The translations under genes and the position numbers were made by a program. 64,000 nt of DNA. It comes from Pseudomonas gingeri (GTDB lineage Bacteria > Pseudomonadota > Gammaproteobacteria > Pseudomonadales > Pseudomonadaceae). Where the stretch lies: NCBI RefSeq assembly GCF_013386165.1, contig NZ_JACAOS010000012.1:1-64000 (forward strand), in the 5' to 3' direction. How positions within the stretch are numbered: the stretch's first letter is position 1; every line of letters starts with the position of its first letter. A model generated the notes under the pieces. The model worked only from the letters and a program-made list of their open reading frames with translations. It had not been told where the DNA came from and did not search any database. Below, piece after piece: positions 1-10,315 of the stretch.

Positions 1-42
1 TTTGTTTTTGCGCCTGAAAAACTACCGGATCACGCGGTCCTC

Positions 43-127
43 TGTAGGAGCTGGCTTGCCAGCGATGGCGGCCGCAAGGACAACACAGGACTTTGAGGGC
101 CCCATCGCCAGCAAGCCGGCTCCTACA
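43..127. repeat. REP pair (REPIN-like), class A
   Basis: A TGTAGGAG...TCCTACA inverted pair encloses GC-rich arms (GGCTTGCCAGCGATGG and CCATCGCCAGCAAGCC). It is one of six such paired REP elements in this window. The arms match those at 12739, 44091 and 54771, and its inner spacer shares AGGGCCCCATCGCC with the 44091 copy. Confidence 0.9.
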
Positions 128-170
128 AGTCAGTGTGTACACCGCAAGGGTCCCGCCGAATCCCGGGCAT

Positions 171-200
171 AAAAAAACCACCTGTGCAGGTGGTTTTTTT
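171..200 (-). terminator. Rho-independent terminator after queD
   Basis: The perfect hairpin ACCACCTG-TG-CAGGTGGT is flanked by A7 and T7, so it can work on either strand. It lies 11 bp past the queD stop, which makes it the queD terminator on the minus strand. Confidence 0.9.
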
Positions 201-211
201 ATAAACGCGAT

Positions 212-568
212 TCACTCCCCGCGATAGATGCAGCCGCTGGTGCAGGTCTCGTGGATACGAATGGCCGACAGCTCAGGCAGCAACGGCTTCAGCTCCTGCC
301 AGATCCACTTTGCCAGGTTCTCGCTGGTAGGGTTCTCAAGGCCGGGAATATCATTCAGGTAGTTATGGTCCAGACGCTCATACAGCGGCTTGAAGATCGC
401 CTTGATCTCCGAGAAGTCACGGATCCAGCCGGTATGCGGGTCCATCTCGCCACTCAGATGAATCGCCACCTTGAACGAGTGACCATGCAGGCGACCGCAT
501 TTATGGCCGTCCGGTACATGGGGCAGTTTGTGGGCGGATTCGAACGTAAACTCTTTGAAGATTTCCAA
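212..568 (-). CDS. queD: 6-carboxy-5,6,7,8-tetrahydropterin synthase
   Basis: This 118-aa protein belongs to the PTPS/QueD family, which converts 7,8-dihydroneopterin triphosphate to 6-carboxytetrahydropterin in the first committed step of queuosine/preQ0 synthesis. Visible family residues are the zinc ligands His13, His28 and His30 (FESAHKL, then GRLHGHSF) and the catalytic Cys24 in the HKCGRLHGH segment. A conserved C-terminal ETCTSG segment completes the active site. The length is normal for bacterial QueD. A strong terminator follows and a patatin gene on the same strand precedes it by 84 bp. In PAO1 the equivalent gene, as I recall, is PA2666, which fits the synteny of the whole window. 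Confidence 0.95.
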   Translation of the reverse strand: MEIFKEFTFESAHKLPHVPDGHKCGRLHGHSFKVAIHLSGEMDPHTGWIRDFSEIKAIFKPLYERLDHNYLNDIPGLENPTSENLAKWIWQELKPLLPELSAIRIHETCTSGCIYRGE

Positions 569-652
569 GATGATGTCAGCTCTGAAGGGTGGCCAGCGCG
601 CAGCCGATGAATGCAGGACAGCAGTTTAACAGCTTGCGCAGCGGCAATCGCC

Positions 653-1732
653 TCAAAGCGCCAACAGGCGTTCACCCAGGCGGCCAGTGTCGACCAGTTC
701 GAGAAACTCGTCGCCCAGGCGCCGGCTCTGCTCCATGGCCTTGCGCCAATAGGCCTGGCGTCCCTGGTCATCCCCCATATAACGCTTGAAATCATTACGA
801 TCAGGCAGCTTGCTGTGGGGCAGGCGCGCCAGGTATTCCCGCGAAGGCGCCAGCAGTAGCACGTCCTGCAAACGGTCCGGGCTACCCCGGCGCCACGGTA
901 GGGCTTTGTCGAACCAGCCGGGAATGACCTTGTCGGTGAAGTGCGGATACAGCACTACATCATCACCGCTATAGGGCAGGTCGAGGTGATAGTCCAATAA
1001 GCCACCATCACGGTAAGTCCCCGCGCCCACCCCAGTGATATCGCGCACGCCTTCCATCACCATCGGAATGGAACCGGAGGCCAGCAGGCCCTGGCGCAGA
1101 TTGTCCGCGACCAGGGGCAGGCAGCGTGACGGAAAGTCGTTGAGGGCCTGAAGGGGAGGGGCCAGCCGCGGATCATGCAGGATCACCCGTTCGAAGTGCC
1201 GTGACAGGCGCGAACGCTTGACCAGGTTGTCGGCGATGACCGACGACAGCCCAAGCCCCAGGCGCCCGCGATGATCGTCGGCGAGCAGGCCGTGGCTCTT
1301 CACGATCACCACGTTCAGGCGGTAATGGCTATTGCTCAGGATCGATGCGTCGCGGCCATCGAGCAGGTCATGGAGCATGCGCCGGCAGCTCTCGCTGACC
1401 TGGGCCATGGTCACCCCTTTGGCGAAGCTCTGTTCGTTGTAGAGCTGGCCCAGCCGCGTGATGCCTTCGGCGGCATCCGGCAGACAGGCACTGGCGAAGC
1501 GCCAGGCACCAATAGACGCGCCGATCAGCGAGCGTTCCCGCGGACTGGCCGGCAGCCACTCGCCGAACAAGGCCAGGTCCAGCCCCTGGATGCCGAGGGC
1601 CTTGGGACCGCCGGCCGCACCGGGCAGGATGCCGACGTCGGCGGCTTTCAAGCCCTGTTCGCGAATGCGTTGCAAGGTCCGCTTGCCGGCCTTGAGGGTC
1701 AAGGCGGGAAACTTGATATGGATGGCCGTCAT
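653..1732 (-). CDS. Patatin-like phospholipase family protein
   Basis: This 359-aa protein is predicted to be a patatin-fold serine hydrolase acting on acyl esters. The nucleophile elbow GASIG places the Ser at residue 73, and the second dyad motif DGG lies at about residues 242-244 (YRDGGLLDYH). A glycine-rich stretch near residues 36-42 (LPGAAGGPK) probably forms the oxyanion hole. There is no signal peptide or membrane helix, so it is probably cytosolic. The substrate is not predictable from sequence. It lies upstream of queD on the same strand and could share its terminator. The region beyond its start carries the divergent promoter of the two-component operon. Confidence 0.85.
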   Translation of the reverse strand: MTAIHIKFPALTLKAGKRTLQRIREQGLKAADVGILPGAAGGPKALGIQGLDLALFGEWLPASPRERSLIGASIGAWRFASACLPDAAEGITRLGQLYNEQSFAKGVTMAQVSESCRRMLHDLLDGRDASILSNSHYRLNVVIVKSHGLLADDHRGRLGLGLSSVIADNLVKRSRLSRHFERVILHDPRLAPPLQALNDFPSRCLPLVADNLRQGLLASGSIPMVMEGVRDITGVGAGTYRDGGLLDYHLDLPYSGDDVVLYPHFTDKVIPGWFDKALPWRRGSPDRLQDVLLLAPSREYLARLPHSKLPDRNDFKRYMGDDQGRQAYWRKAMEQSRRLGDEFLELVDTGRLGERLLAL

Positions 1733-1835
1733 ACAGTTCTCGTTCTACCGGGACAGGGATTATAGGGGAGCTCGCCGGCTTCGATGAGGGTTGTCCCGCA
1801 AAAGCCGGTGTCCGGGCTGATAACCCTCAGAAAAA

Positions 1836-1851
1836 TTCAGTTTTGATTAAG
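1836..1851 (+). promoter_or_regulatory. Candidate BqsR binding site (bqs box)
   Basis: TTCAG-N6-TTAAG matches 9 of 10 positions of the BqsR direct repeat TTAAG-N6-TTAAG that I recall from P. aeruginosa. It lies just upstream of the PepSY-RR-HK operon, where autoregulation is expected. The assignment rests on the motif and its position. No convincing -10/-35 pair was found. Confidence 0.55.
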
Positions 1852-1860
1852 TTGCCGCGT

Positions 1861-2019
1861 TTACCCTGTGAAGCTGGCAGATCAGCCGATGTTGAGCGGA
1901 ACAGGCAAGACGGCGACTTCACTTATCAGATAGAACTGCGCGACGCTCAGGGAGTTGAGTGGGAAGTTGGATCGGATGCCATGGGCGGGCAGCTTCTCGA
2001 GGATCATCAGGACAGTTAA
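1861..2019 (+). pseudogene. Truncated PepSY-domain gene, bqsP-like remnant
   Basis: Reading frame 1 is open to the TAA at 2017-2019 and encodes a PepSY C-terminal half: FTYQIELRD, then GVEWEV, then LLEDHQDS. It aligns with the second half of the next gene's product (VYVYDVEL, then LLKDKEDD). There is no ATG or GTG start in this frame before residue-level homology begins. The first in-frame ATG (1981) lies inside the domain, and no signal peptide is encoded. Its stop overlaps the next start (TAATG), as in an intact coupled operon. In P. aeruginosa the bqs operon starts with two PepSY genes, bqsP and bqsQ, as I recall. The 5' half of the first gene therefore appears to have been lost here. Confidence 0.65.
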
Positions 2020-2327
2020 TGACATTGAATCTGCACGCTTGCACCCTGCTCGCGCTCGCGATCTTCTGCTCGCCGGTTGTGGCCAATGACCTGGACCAGG
2101 ACGAAGCCCTGCGCCTGCGCCGTGAGGGCGTCATCATGCCGCTCGAGCAATTGCTGCAGCAGGCCTTGAACCATTACCCGGGAGCAAAACTGCTGGAAGC
2201 CGAACTGGTGAGCCGGCATGACGTCTATGTCTATGACGTCGAGCTGCTGACCCGTGCCGGCGTCGTTCGGGATATCGAGCTGGATGCCAGCAGTGGTCGT
2301 TTATTAAAAGACAAGGAAGACGATTGA
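2019..2327 (+). CDS. bqsQ: Periplasmic PepSY-domain protein, BqsQ-like
   Basis: This 102-aa exported protein has a signal peptide at about residues 1-22 (hydrophobic [11 protein letters not shown], cleavage near VVA-ND) and one PepSY domain at about 45-98 ([11 protein letters not shown], then VYDVELL, then [10 protein letters not shown]). An in-frame ATG at 1959 exists, but the ATG at 2019 was chosen because it is preceded by AGGA, begins the signal peptide and overlaps the upstream TAA. Its TGA overlaps the ATG of the response regulator by one base, so translation is probably coupled. Small PepSY proteins coded beside two-component genes are thought to tune the sensor. The symbol rests on operon order. 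Confidence 0.75.
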   Translation: MTLNLHACTLLALAIFCSPVVANDLDQDEALRLRREGVIMPLEQLLQQALNHYPGAKLLEAELVSRHDVYVYDVELLTRAGVVRDIELDASSGRLLKDKEDD

Positions 2328-2995
2328 TGCGGCTGTTGTTGGTGGAAGACCATGTGCCTCTTGCGGATGAGCTGTTGGCCAGCCTGACCCGGCAGGGCTA
2401 TGCCGTCGATTGGCTGGCCGATGGCCGCGATGCGCTGTTCCAGGGGGCGGTCGAACCCTATGACCTGATCATTCTCGATCTCGGCCTGCCCGGCTTGCCA
2501 GGGCTCGAGGTGTTGCACAAATGGCGCGCCGACAGCCTCGCCGTGCCGGTGTTGATCCTCACCGCGCGGGGTTCCTGGGCCGAGCGTATCGAAGGGCTCA
2601 AGGCCGGCGCCGACGACTACCTGACCAAGCCGTTTCATCCGCAGGAGTTGCAGCTGCGGGTCCAGTCATTGTTGCGCCGGGCCCGTGGCCAGGCCAACCA
2701 GCCGACCCTCAAGGCCGCAGGCCTGCAGTTGGACGAAGGTCGCCAGTGCGTCAGCCGCGAGGGTGGCGATGTCCAGCTCACAGCCGCCGAATTCAGGCTG
2801 TTGCGCTATTTCATGCTGCACCCGGAACAGATCCTCTCGAAAAGCCATCTGGCCGAGCATCTCTACGACGGCGAAACCGAGCGCGACTCCAATGTGCTGG
2901 AGGTGCACGTCAATCACCTGCGGCGCAAGCTGGGTCGCAGCGTGATTGAAACCCGTCGTGGCCAGGGCTATCGGTTTGGTGGCGCGGCCCGGTGA
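2327..2995 (+). CDS. bqsR: OmpR-family response regulator, BqsR/CarR-like
   Basis: The 222-aa protein has a receiver domain at 1-115, with acidic Glu7/Asp8, phospho-acceptor Asp51 (IILDLGLPG), a Thr near 79 (LTARGS) and a Lys near 101 (LTKPF). A winged-helix DNA-binding domain occupies about 130-220 (LTAAEFRLL, then [11 protein letters not shown], then RGQGYRF). The ATG at 2327 is preferred over a TTG one codon earlier. In P. aeruginosa BqsRS responds to extracellular Fe(II) and CarRS (the same pair) to Ca2+. The location beside tlpQ- and ctpM-like genes supports orthology with PA2657. The bqs-box-like site at 1836 suggests autoregulation. Confidence 0.85.
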   Translation: MRLLLVEDHVPLADELLASLTRQGYAVDWLADGRDALFQGAVEPYDLIILDLGLPGLPGLEVLHKWRADSLAVPVLILTARGSWAERIEGLKAGADDYLTKPFHPQELQLRVQSLLRRARGQANQPTLKAAGLQLDEGRQCVSREGGDVQLTAAEFRLLRYFMLHPEQILSKSHLAEHLYDGETERDSNVLEVHVNHLRRKLGRSVIETRRGQGYRFGGAAR

Positions 2996-4305
2996 AGTCG
3001 ATTCAGCGCCGTTTGAGCCTGGGGCTGGTCAGTGTCCTGCTCGTGGCGGGCCTGGTGGTGGCGCCGACCAGCCTCTGGTTGTTCGAGCTGGGCTTGCAGC
3101 GTTATCTGGAAGACGGGCTGCACGCTGACAGCGAGAGCCTGCTGGTGGCGCTGGTCCGCACCCCGCAGGGCCTGAAGCTGGATGAGCGACGCTTGTCGCC
3201 GGCCTATCAGCGGCCTTTTTCCGGTCACTACTTTCAGATCGATTTCAGCGATCAGCAGTGGCGCTCGCGTTCGCTTTGGGACCAGGAGCTGCCCAGCGTC
3301 GAAAAGGCCGGACTGCACGCCAACCTGCAACTGGGCCCGGAAGGGCAGATGCTCCTGGTGCTGCGCTCGAACTACCGGCGCCTGGGCCAGTCGATCAGCA
3401 TCAGCGTGGCCCAGGACTACACGCCGGTTCGCCGCAATTTCCAGCTGATGCAACGCATCGGCCTGGGCATCGGCCTGACGGCACTGATCGTGATCCTGTT
3501 GTTGCAACGGGTCACTGTGCGCCGGGCCCTGCGCCCACTGGAGAACGCCCGCAAGCAAATAGCCCAGTTGCAGCAAGGACAACGCTCGCAACTCGACACC
3601 CAGGTGCCGGTGGAACTGGAGCCGCTGGTGTCGCAGATCAATCGTCTGCTGGCCCACACCGAAGGCAGCCTCAAGCGTTCGCGCAATGCCCTGGGTAATC
3701 TTGGTCACGCGCTCAAGACCCCGCTGGCGGTCATGCTCAGCCTGACTTCCAGCGCCGAATTGGAAGCCCATCCGCTGCTGCGCAAGACCTTGCGTGAGCA
3801 ACTGACGCAGATCCAGCAACGCCTGGAGCGGGAACTGGGGCGCGCCCGGCTGGCGGGGGACACCTTGCCCGGCGCGGCCTTCGATTGCGATGGGGAGTTG
3901 CCGGCGCTGTTCTCGACCTTGCGCATGATCCATGGCGAGCACCTGCACCTGCACCACGAGGTTCAACCCGGCTTGCAGTTACCCTGGGACCGCGAGGACT
4001 TGCTGGAACTGCTCGGCAATCTGCTGGACAACGCCTGCAAGTGGGCCGATGCGCAGGTGCACCTGAGTATTGTCGAAGTCTCGGCGGGCTACCGCCTGGG
4101 GATTGAGGACGATGGTCCGGGCATCCCGGCGCAGCGCCGGACGGAAGTCTTCAGCCGTGGTGCCCGCCTGGATGAACAGACCCGCGGGCATGGGTTGGGC
4201 CTGGGGATCGTGCGCGATATCGTCGAGGCCTGGGGCGGCGACCTGCGCTTGTCGAGCAGCCCGCTGGGCGGGCTGCTGGTCACCGTCGATGTGCCGCGTC
4301 GCTAG
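2992..4305 (+). CDS. bqsS: Sensor histidine kinase, BqsS/CarS-like
   Basis: The 437-aa protein is an inner-membrane kinase with TM1 at about 10-33, a periplasmic sensor at about 34-152, TM2 at about 154-172, HAMP/dimerisation, and phospho-acceptor His239 in GHALKTPL. An ATP-binding domain carries the N box [10 protein letters not shown]1 DDGPGIP and G2 GHGLGLGI. It starts at a GTG overlapping the regulator's TGA by four bases (GTGA). P. aeruginosa BqsS is reported to use a periplasmic RExxE motif for Fe(II). I see no RExxE in this loop (closest acidic strings are LDERRLS and WDQELPSVE), so the signal sensed may differ. It converges with the tlpQ-like gene, and their 3' ends overlap by four bases. 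Confidence 0.8.
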   Translation: MKSIQRRLSLGLVSVLLVAGLVVAPTSLWLFELGLQRYLEDGLHADSESLLVALVRTPQGLKLDERRLSPAYQRPFSGHYFQIDFSDQQWRSRSLWDQELPSVEKAGLHANLQLGPEGQMLLVLRSNYRRLGQSISISVAQDYTPVRRNFQLMQRIGLGIGLTALIVILLLQRVTVRRALRPLENARKQIAQLQQGQRSQLDTQVPVELEPLVSQINRLLAHTEGSLKRSRNALGNLGHALKTPLAVMLSLTSSAELEAHPLLRKTLREQLTQIQQRLERELGRARLAGDTLPGAAFDCDGELPALFSTLRMIHGEHLHLHHEVQPGLQLPWDREDLLELLGNLLDNACKWADAQVHLSIVEVSAGYRLGIEDDGPGIPAQRRTEVFSRGARLDEQTRGHGLGLGIVRDIVEAWGGDLRLSSSPLGGLLVTVDVPRR

Positions 4306-6449
4306 ACCTGGAACTGGTCCATCAAGCCTTGCTGCTGGTTCGCCAGGCTGTTCAGCGACTGGCTGACCCGCGCCGACTCATTGGCCTGGCCGGACAGCGA
4401 CTCGGTGACGTCGCGAATGGTCGCGACGTTGCTGTTGATCTCCTCGGCCACCGAGCTCTGTTCTTCCGCCGCGCTGGCGATCTGCAGGTTCATGTCGCTG
4501 ATCACCGTCACTGCTTCGCCGATCTGGCGCAACGCGGTCACGGCCTGGCCGACCTGTTCGACGCTGCCTTGCGCCTGGCGGTGGCTGCTGCCCATGGCGG
4601 TGACCACTTCCTGGGTTCCGCTCTGCAACTGCTCGATGACCTGGCGGGTTTCCTCCACCGACTCCTGGGTACGGCGGGCCAGGTTGCGCACTTCATCGGC
4701 GACCACCGCAAAACCACGACCGGCTTCGCCGGCACGGGCCGCCTCGATCGCTGCGTTGAGGGCCAGCAGGTTGGTCTGCTCGGCAATGGCGCGAATCACT
4801 TCCAGCACCGAGCCGATCTTTTCACTGTTGGCCGCCAGCCCTTCGATCTGGACCATGGCCGCGCTCATATCGCTGGCCAGATGGCCGATGCTGCTGGTGG
4901 TCCGGTCGATCACCGTCAGGCCCTGGCGTGTGGCCTGGTCGGCGGCGCGGGCTGCCTGAGCCGCCTGGGCGGCACTGCGGGCGACGTCCTGGGCAGTGGC
5001 GCTCATCTCATGGGAGGCGGTGGCCACCTGGTCGACCTGGCGATATTGCTGTTCCATGCCGGCGCTGGTCTGGGTGGCGATGGCGGCGGACTGGTCGGCG
5101 GTGCCCCGGGCGTCCTGCACCGAGCGTTTGACCTCGGCGATCACCGGCTGCAGTTTGTCGAGGAAGCGGTTGAACCACCCGGCCAACTGGCCCAGTTCGT
5201 CACGCTTGTCATAGGCCAGGCGGCGGGTCAGGTCACCTTCGCCGCTGGCGATGTCCTCGAGCATGCGTGCCACGGTGAGGATCGGCCGGGTCACGCTGCG
5301 GGCCATCAGCCAGACGAGTAACAGGCCGACCACCGCCGCCAATAGGCCAAGGCCAAGTTCGACCAGGGTGCCGGCGGCATTGCGTTCGTCGAGTTGGCGC
5401 TTGAGTGTTTCGGCCGGTCCCACCAGGACCTTTTCCGGGATGTCGAGCAATACGCCCCAGGACTTGCCGCCGGGGATCGGTTGAAACGGCGCGAGGATCT
5501 TCAATTGTTCCTGTTCGCGCAGGCTCTGTGTTTGAGTGCTGCTGGCCAGTTGGCGGATCAGCCCGGCGCCGTCGAGGGGATCGACCTTGTCCAGGCGCTG
5601 GCTGAGTTTGCTGGCGTCCGGGCTATAGCCGGCCAGCAGGCCCACGGGGCTGAGGATGCTGACGCTGGTCTGGCCATCATAAAGCTTCTTGCTCGCCTGC
5701 TGGCTGACCGCTTGCAGGCTGTTGAGGTTGATGTCCACCGAGAGTGAAGCGATAACCTTGCCCTCGACCATCAACGGAAACACGATGCTGGTCATCAGCA
5801 CGTTCTGGCCGTTGATCTCGTAGAAGTAGGGCTCGATTACGCAGGGTTTCAGGGTGCTGCGCGGGCAGGTGAACCAGGCGTTGTTCGGCTCGCCACTGGG
5901 GCCGCTGCGGGTGTCGGCCATATCGCTTTCCGGCAGCGGCATGGCGTTCAACTGGCCTGGGGTCGGCTGCGACCAGTAGAGGGCAAAGCGGCCTTTTTCA
6001 TTGCTGCCCAGCTCCTTCTGGTCGGCGAACAGCTCATCCTTGCCGTCCAAGGCATTGGCTTCGAACACCAGGGACAGGCCGAGCAGATCCGGATTGGCCT
6101 GTAGCGCCGACTTCACCTGGCGGGTCAGGTCCTCGCGCAGGTCGAAGGCGTCGAGAAAGCGCTTTTGCGCCTGTTCGCGGAGGAACAGCACCTGGCGCGC
6201 AAAACCGTTGCCGTATTGATAGGCGTCCATGAACTGACGACGAATGATCAACGCCTGGACCTCACCCTGGGCTTCGATTCGCGCCTGGGCCGCTTCATTG
6301 AGCATCTCCATGCTTGAGGTTTTCACCAGCTCAGAACTGTGTTCCATGCGGTAGAGGGAAAGACCCACCAGCAGAGTGACCACGGCCAATAGGCAGAGTC
6401 CGGCGAGCAGGGTTATTTTCCACTGAATGGAGAGCTGTCTGAGCGACAT
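4302..6449 (-). CDS. tlpQ: Methyl-accepting chemotaxis protein, TlpQ/McpU-like
   Basis: The 715-aa chemoreceptor has TM1 at about 13-33, a large periplasmic double-Cache-type sensor at about 35-355, TM2 at about 362-384, HAMP ([11 protein letters not shown] onward) and a long MCP signalling domain. The conserved hairpin tip is visible ([18 protein letters not shown], then [12 protein letters not shown]), followed by glutamine/glutamate-rich methylation helices. The N-terminus and neighbourhood match TlpQ (PA2654) of P. aeruginosa and McpU of P. putida, which sense histamine and polyamines. The ligand here is inferred from that similarity. It overlaps the bqsS 3' end by four bases and diverges from the receptor pair at 6769. 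Confidence 0.85.
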   Translation of the reverse strand: MSLRQLSIQWKITLLAGLCLLAVVTLLVGLSLYRMEHSSELVKTSSMEMLNEAAQARIEAQGEVQALIIRRQFMDAYQYGNGFARQVLFLREQAQKRFLDAFDLREDLTRQVKSALQANPDLLGLSLVFEANALDGKDELFADQKELGSNEKGRFALYWSQPTPGQLNAMPLPESDMADTRSGPSGEPNNAWFTCPRSTLKPCVIEPYFYEINGQNVLMTSIVFPLMVEGKVIASLSVDINLNSLQAVSQQASKKLYDGQTSVSILSPVGLLAGYSPDASKLSQRLDKVDPLDGAGLIRQLASSTQTQSLREQEQLKILAPFQPIPGGKSWGVLLDIPEKVLVGPAETLKRQLDERNAAGTLVELGLGLLAAVVGLLLVWLMARSVTRPILTVARMLEDIASGEGDLTRRLAYDKRDELGQLAGWFNRFLDKLQPVIAEVKRSVQDARGTADQSAAIATQTSAGMEQQYRQVDQVATASHEMSATAQDVARSAAQAAQAARAADQATRQGLTVIDRTTSSIGHLASDMSAAMVQIEGLAANSEKIGSVLEVIRAIAEQTNLLALNAAIEAARAGEAGRGFAVVADEVRNLARRTQESVEETRQVIEQLQSGTQEVVTAMGSSHRQAQGSVEQVGQAVTALRQIGEAVTVISDMNLQIASAAEEQSSVAEEINSNVATIRDVTESLSGQANESARVSQSLNSLANQQQGLMDQFQV

Positions 6450-6768
6450 GAAGTGACATCCTTAATCGGGGGCAACAGAAGACGGAAGGTTTAACGGTGT
6501 TAGGCTTTTTTCTTTATTTAAGTGTTCAATCAAAAATAAGTAAAGACTTTAAGCCAGCGTCTAATTCACTGAAAAATATAGGGTTATTGAATGAGGTCAG
6601 ACTGCTTCACGGGGACTGCAAGTTGGCGCGCAGGGACAATAGCGTCAATGAGCCATTAGCTGATATCCAGAGTGCGTCATTTGCGTGTATCAATAGCCAC
6701 ACTGCTCAACTTTGGCTGGCCCAGGCCGCTAACCCATTGAGCATCTATCCCTATAAGAGAGAATCATC
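6450..6768. other. Divergent intergenic region between chemoreceptor genes
   Basis: No gene is visible. The segment is conspicuously AT-rich for this genome (especially 6500-6600) and should hold promoters for tlpQ (minus) and the tandem receptors (plus). I could not identify a convincing sigma-28 or sigma-70 promoter. The last 30 bases before the ATG at 6769 are repeated almost exactly before the second receptor at 8511. Confidence 0.6.
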
Positions 6769-8451
6769 ATGGGTCTGAGCCTGAAGGCGAAAGTCGTGTC
6801 CCTCGCAGTACTCCCGGTATTGCTCTGTGCCCTGGTGATCAGTCTGACCACGGTCTGGATGCTGCAGAACCAGGCCAGGGATGAAGTGCAAGAGACCCGT
6901 CAGCGTTTGCTCTCGGAGGCCAAGGTGACCTTGCAGAATTACGTCACCCAGGTGATGACTGCAATCAAGCCGCTCTACGACGCGGCGGCGCCCGGCGATA
7001 TGGCCGCCCGGGCCCAGGTGGTGAAACTGCTGTCGAGCATCAAGTATGGCAAGGACGGCTACTTTTTCGGCTATGACTCGCAGGTCATTCGGGTGTTCAA
7101 GAGCGACAACCCGGACGGCGTCGGCAAGAGTTTCAAGGACGCCCGCGATCCCAACGGTGTCTACGTCAACCGCGACCTGGTCCAGGTGGCGAAGGACGGC
7201 ACCCATTTCCTGAGCTACAGCGCGTCGCTGGCTACCAATGAGCAGGTGCTGGTGCCCAAGATCGGTTACACCGAATACCTGCCCAAGTGGGATATGGCCA
7301 TCGGTACCTTTGTTAACCTCGACGGCATCGATGCCCAGGTCGCCGAGGTGGAAACCAAGGTTCACCAGCGTATGGAGGGAGTGATCCTGAGTATTCTCGG
7401 GATCACTGCGGTGGTGCTGCTGGTGATCGCGATCCTCGGGATCTGGATGGCCAATGCGATTTTGCGACCGCTGCAACTGATGAAGCTCAGCCTGGACGAT
7501 ATCGCGGCCGGGGAGGGAGACCTGACACGGCGCCTGACAATCAATAGCCAGGACGAACTGGGGCAGTTGGCCGGTTCCTTCAACCGCTTCGTCGACAAGA
7601 TTCATGGGCTGGTACGGCAGATCACCGAAATGACCGTGCAACTGACTACGCTGGTTTCCCAGGTCAGCGATCAGGCCCAGCGTTCGGAACAGGCGATGGA
7701 ACGTCAGCGTCACGAAACCGATCAGGTGGCCACGGCGATCAACGAGATGTCCTCGGCGGCCCAGGAAGTGGCGCGCAGTGCCCAAGGTGCTTCGGTCGCC
7801 GCCCAGAAAACCGATGCCGAAGGCCAGACCGCCAAGCGTGTGGTCGACGGGAGCATCCAGCAGATCCATGCGCTGGTGAAGGACATCCGCCACAGCGGCA
7901 CGACCCTGGACAGCCTGCAACAGGATGTGACCTCCATCGTCAGTGTACTCGGGGTGATTCGTTCCATCGCCGAACAGACCAACCTGCTGGCCCTCAACGC
8001 CGCCATCGAGGCCGCGCGAGCGGGTGAGGCGGGGCGTGGTTTTGCCGTGGTTGCCGATGAAGTGCGCGCGCTGGCCAGTCGGACCCAGCAGAGCACCCAG
8101 GAAATCCAGGGCATGATCGATCGTCTGCAAACGGGGACGCAGGTGGCGGTGGAGGCCATGCGCCGTTCCAGCGAGGCCGGCGACGGGACTTCGGATCGGG
8201 CCAACGAGGCCGGCCTGTCGCTGGATACCATGGCGCAGTTGATCGGTACCATCAACGCGATGAACGCACAGATCGCCAGTGCCGCCGAGGAGCAGACTGC
8301 GGTGGCCGAAGAGATCAATCGTAGCGTGCACCAGATCGCCACGGCAGTGGACAGCGTCGCCGATGAAACCCAACGCGGCGCCCAGACCTCCCGCAGCCTG
8401 GCGGAGCTGGGACGCAACCTGGGCAAGTTGGTCGGGCAGTTCCGGATTTAA
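6769..8451 (+). CDS. Methyl-accepting chemotaxis protein, CtpM-like (copy 1)
   Basis: The 560-aa receptor has TM1 at about 8-30, a single-Cache periplasmic sensor at about 33-190 ([16 protein letters not shown], then [13 protein letters not shown]), TM2 at about 200-225, HAMP near 226-280 and a signalling domain with the [18 protein letters not shown] tip. The size and Cache type match CtpM (PA2652), the malate receptor of P. aeruginosa, which also lies beside tlpQ. An AAGAGAGAA ribosome site precedes the ATG. A second receptor of identical length and very similar sequence starts 59 bp downstream, so this is one half of a tandem duplication. Most differences between the copies fall in the sensor and TM2. 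Confidence 0.88.
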   Translation: MGLSLKAKVVSLAVLPVLLCALVISLTTVWMLQNQARDEVQETRQRLLSEAKVTLQNYVTQVMTAIKPLYDAAAPGDMAARAQVVKLLSSIKYGKDGYFFGYDSQVIRVFKSDNPDGVGKSFKDARDPNGVYVNRDLVQVAKDGTHFLSYSASLATNEQVLVPKIGYTEYLPKWDMAIGTFVNLDGIDAQVAEVETKVHQRMEGVILSILGITAVVLLVIAILGIWMANAILRPLQLMKLSLDDIAAGEGDLTRRLTINSQDELGQLAGSFNRFVDKIHGLVRQITEMTVQLTTLVSQVSDQAQRSEQAMERQRHETDQVATAINEMSSAAQEVARSAQGASVAAQKTDAEGQTAKRVVDGSIQQIHALVKDIRHSGTTLDSLQQDVTSIVSVLGVIRSIAEQTNLLALNAAIEAARAGEAGRGFAVVADEVRALASRTQQSTQEIQGMIDRLQTGTQVAVEAMRRSSEAGDGTSDRANEAGLSLDTMAQLIGTINAMNAQIASAAEEQTAVAEEINRSVHQIATAVDSVADETQRGAQTSRSLAELGRNLGKLVGQFRI

Positions 8452-8510
8452 AAGCATCGCCGGCAAACCGTTAACCTGTTGAGTGCCTATTCCTATAAGA
8501 GAGAACCATC

Positions 8511-10193
8511 ATGCGCCTGAGCCTGAAGACCAAAGTTGTCTCCCTCGCGGTACTGCCGGTATTGCTCTGCGCCCTGGTGATCAGCCTGGCGATGGTGTGG
8601 ATCCTGCAGAACCAGGCCAAGGATGAGGTGGAGGAAACCCGTCAGCGCCTGCTGTCGGAGGCCAAGGTGACCTTGCAGAATTACGTCACCCTGGCGATCA
8701 CCGCGATCAAGCCGCTCTACGATGCGTCGGCCCCCGGTGACCTGGCGGCCCGGGCCCAGGCGGTGAAGCTGCTGTCGAGTATCAAGTACGGCAAGGACGG
8801 TTACTTCTTTGGCACCGACTCGCAGATCGTGCGGGTGTTCAAGAGTGACAACCCGGATGGCATCGGCAAGAACTTCAACGATGCCCGTGACCCGAATGGC
8901 GTCTATTTCACTCGTGAACTGGTGCGGGTGGCCAAGGACGGCAGCCATTACCTGAGGTACAGCGCGTCGCTGGCCACCAACGAACAGGTGTTGGTGCCGA
9001 AGATCGCCTACACCGAATTCCTGCCCAAGTGGGATATGGCCATCGGTACCTTTGTCAATCTCGACAATATCGAGGTCCAGGTGGCGGAGGTGGAGACCAA
9101 GATCCATCTGCGCATGGAAGGGGTGGTCCTGAGTATCTTCGGCATAGCGCTGGTGGTGCTGCTGGTGATCGCGGTGATCGGGGTATTGATGGGCAATAGC
9201 ATTTTACGGCCTTTGCAATTGATGAGGCTCAGCCTGGACGATATCGCGGCCGGCGAGGGCGACCTGACGCGGCGCCTGGATATCACCAGCGAGGACGAAC
9301 TGGGGCAGTTGGCCGGTTCCTTCAACCGCTTCGTCGACAAGATCCATGGTCTGGTGCGGCAGATCAGCGAAATGACCGTGCAACTGACCACGCTGGTGGC
9401 CCAGGTCAGCGATCAGGCCCAGCGCTCCGAACAGGCGATGGAGCGTCAGCGTCACGAAACCGACCAGGTGGCCACGGCCATCAACCAGATGTCCTCGGCC
9501 GCCCAGGAAGTGGCCCGTGGTGCGCAAGGCGCGGCAGTCGCCGCGCAGCAGACCGATGCCGAGGGCAAGACCGCCAAGCGCGTGGTCGATGGCAGCATCC
9601 AGCAGATCCATGCGCTGGTGAAGGACATCCGCCACAGCGGCACCACCCTGGACAGCTTGCAGCAGGACGTGACCTCGATTGTCAGCGTGCTCGGGGTGAT
9701 TCGTTCCATTGCTGAACAGACCAACCTGCTGGCGCTCAATGCCGCCATCGAGGCGGCGCGGGCGGGTGAGGCGGGGCGTGGTTTTGCGGTAGTAGCCGAT
9801 GAAGTGCGGGCGCTGGCGAGTCGGACTCAGCAGAGCACCCAGGAAATCCAGGGCATGATCGATCGCCTGCAAACGGGGACGCAGGTGGCGGTGGAGGCGA
9901 TGCGCCGTTCCAGCGAGGCCGGTGACGGGACTTCGGACCGGGCCAACGAGGCGGGTGTATCGCTGGATACCATGGCGCAGTTGATCGGCACCATCAACAC
10001 GATGAACGCGCAGATAGCCAGTGCGGCTGACGAGCAGACCTCAGTGGCCGAGGAGATCAACCGCAGCGTGCATCAGATTGCCTCGGCGGTGGACAGTGTG
10101 GCGGATGAAACCCAGCGCAGCGCCCAGACTTCCCGCAGCCTGGCGGAACTGGGACGCAACCTGGGCACGTTGGTGGGGCAGTTCCGGATCTGA
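8511..10193 (+). CDS. Methyl-accepting chemotaxis protein, CtpM-like (copy 2)
   Basis: This 560-aa paralog of the preceding receptor has the same architecture (TM1, single Cache, TM2, HAMP, MCP signalling domain). The cytoplasmic half is nearly identical to copy 1 from the HAMP onward. The sensor differs at scattered positions, for example [11 protein letters not shown] in place of [11 protein letters not shown] and [18 protein letters not shown] in place of [18 protein letters not shown]. The duplicated unit includes the leader: TGAG, then CCTATAAGAGAGAA, occurs before both ATGs. Both copies keep intact frames, so both are probably functional and may differ in ligand preference or affinity. 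It may be co-transcribed with copy 1. Confidence 0.88.
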   Translation: MRLSLKTKVVSLAVLPVLLCALVISLAMVWILQNQAKDEVEETRQRLLSEAKVTLQNYVTLAITAIKPLYDASAPGDLAARAQAVKLLSSIKYGKDGYFFGTDSQIVRVFKSDNPDGIGKNFNDARDPNGVYFTRELVRVAKDGSHYLRYSASLATNEQVLVPKIAYTEFLPKWDMAIGTFVNLDNIEVQVAEVETKIHLRMEGVVLSIFGIALVVLLVIAVIGVLMGNSILRPLQLMRLSLDDIAAGEGDLTRRLDITSEDELGQLAGSFNRFVDKIHGLVRQISEMTVQLTTLVAQVSDQAQRSEQAMERQRHETDQVATAINQMSSAAQEVARGAQGAAVAAQQTDAEGKTAKRVVDGSIQQIHALVKDIRHSGTTLDSLQQDVTSIVSVLGVIRSIAEQTNLLALNAAIEAARAGEAGRGFAVVADEVRALASRTQQSTQEIQGMIDRLQTGTQVAVEAMRRSSEAGDGTSDRANEAGVSLDTMAQLIGTINTMNAQIASAADEQTSVAEEINRSVHQIASAVDSVADETQRSAQTSRSLAELGRNLGTLVGQFRI

Positions 10194-10315
10194 TCCGCAG
10201 AGCAGAAAGGCATTGCGCTCGCTGCGCAGTCCTGATTAATTCGTGAGCGGGCCTTCGCCATCTGGGCGATGGCTGGTTTGCGGGTCATTCAGACGACTGA
10301 TCAGGAGCAATGAAG

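Noticed and set aside
6735..8510. TAAC-N15-(C/T)CCTATAA before both CtpM-like genes as sigma-28 promoters
   Set aside because: The pattern partly fits TAAA-N15-GCCGATAA, but the -10 would overlap the ribosome site and leave almost no leader. The conservation is explained by duplication of the leader.
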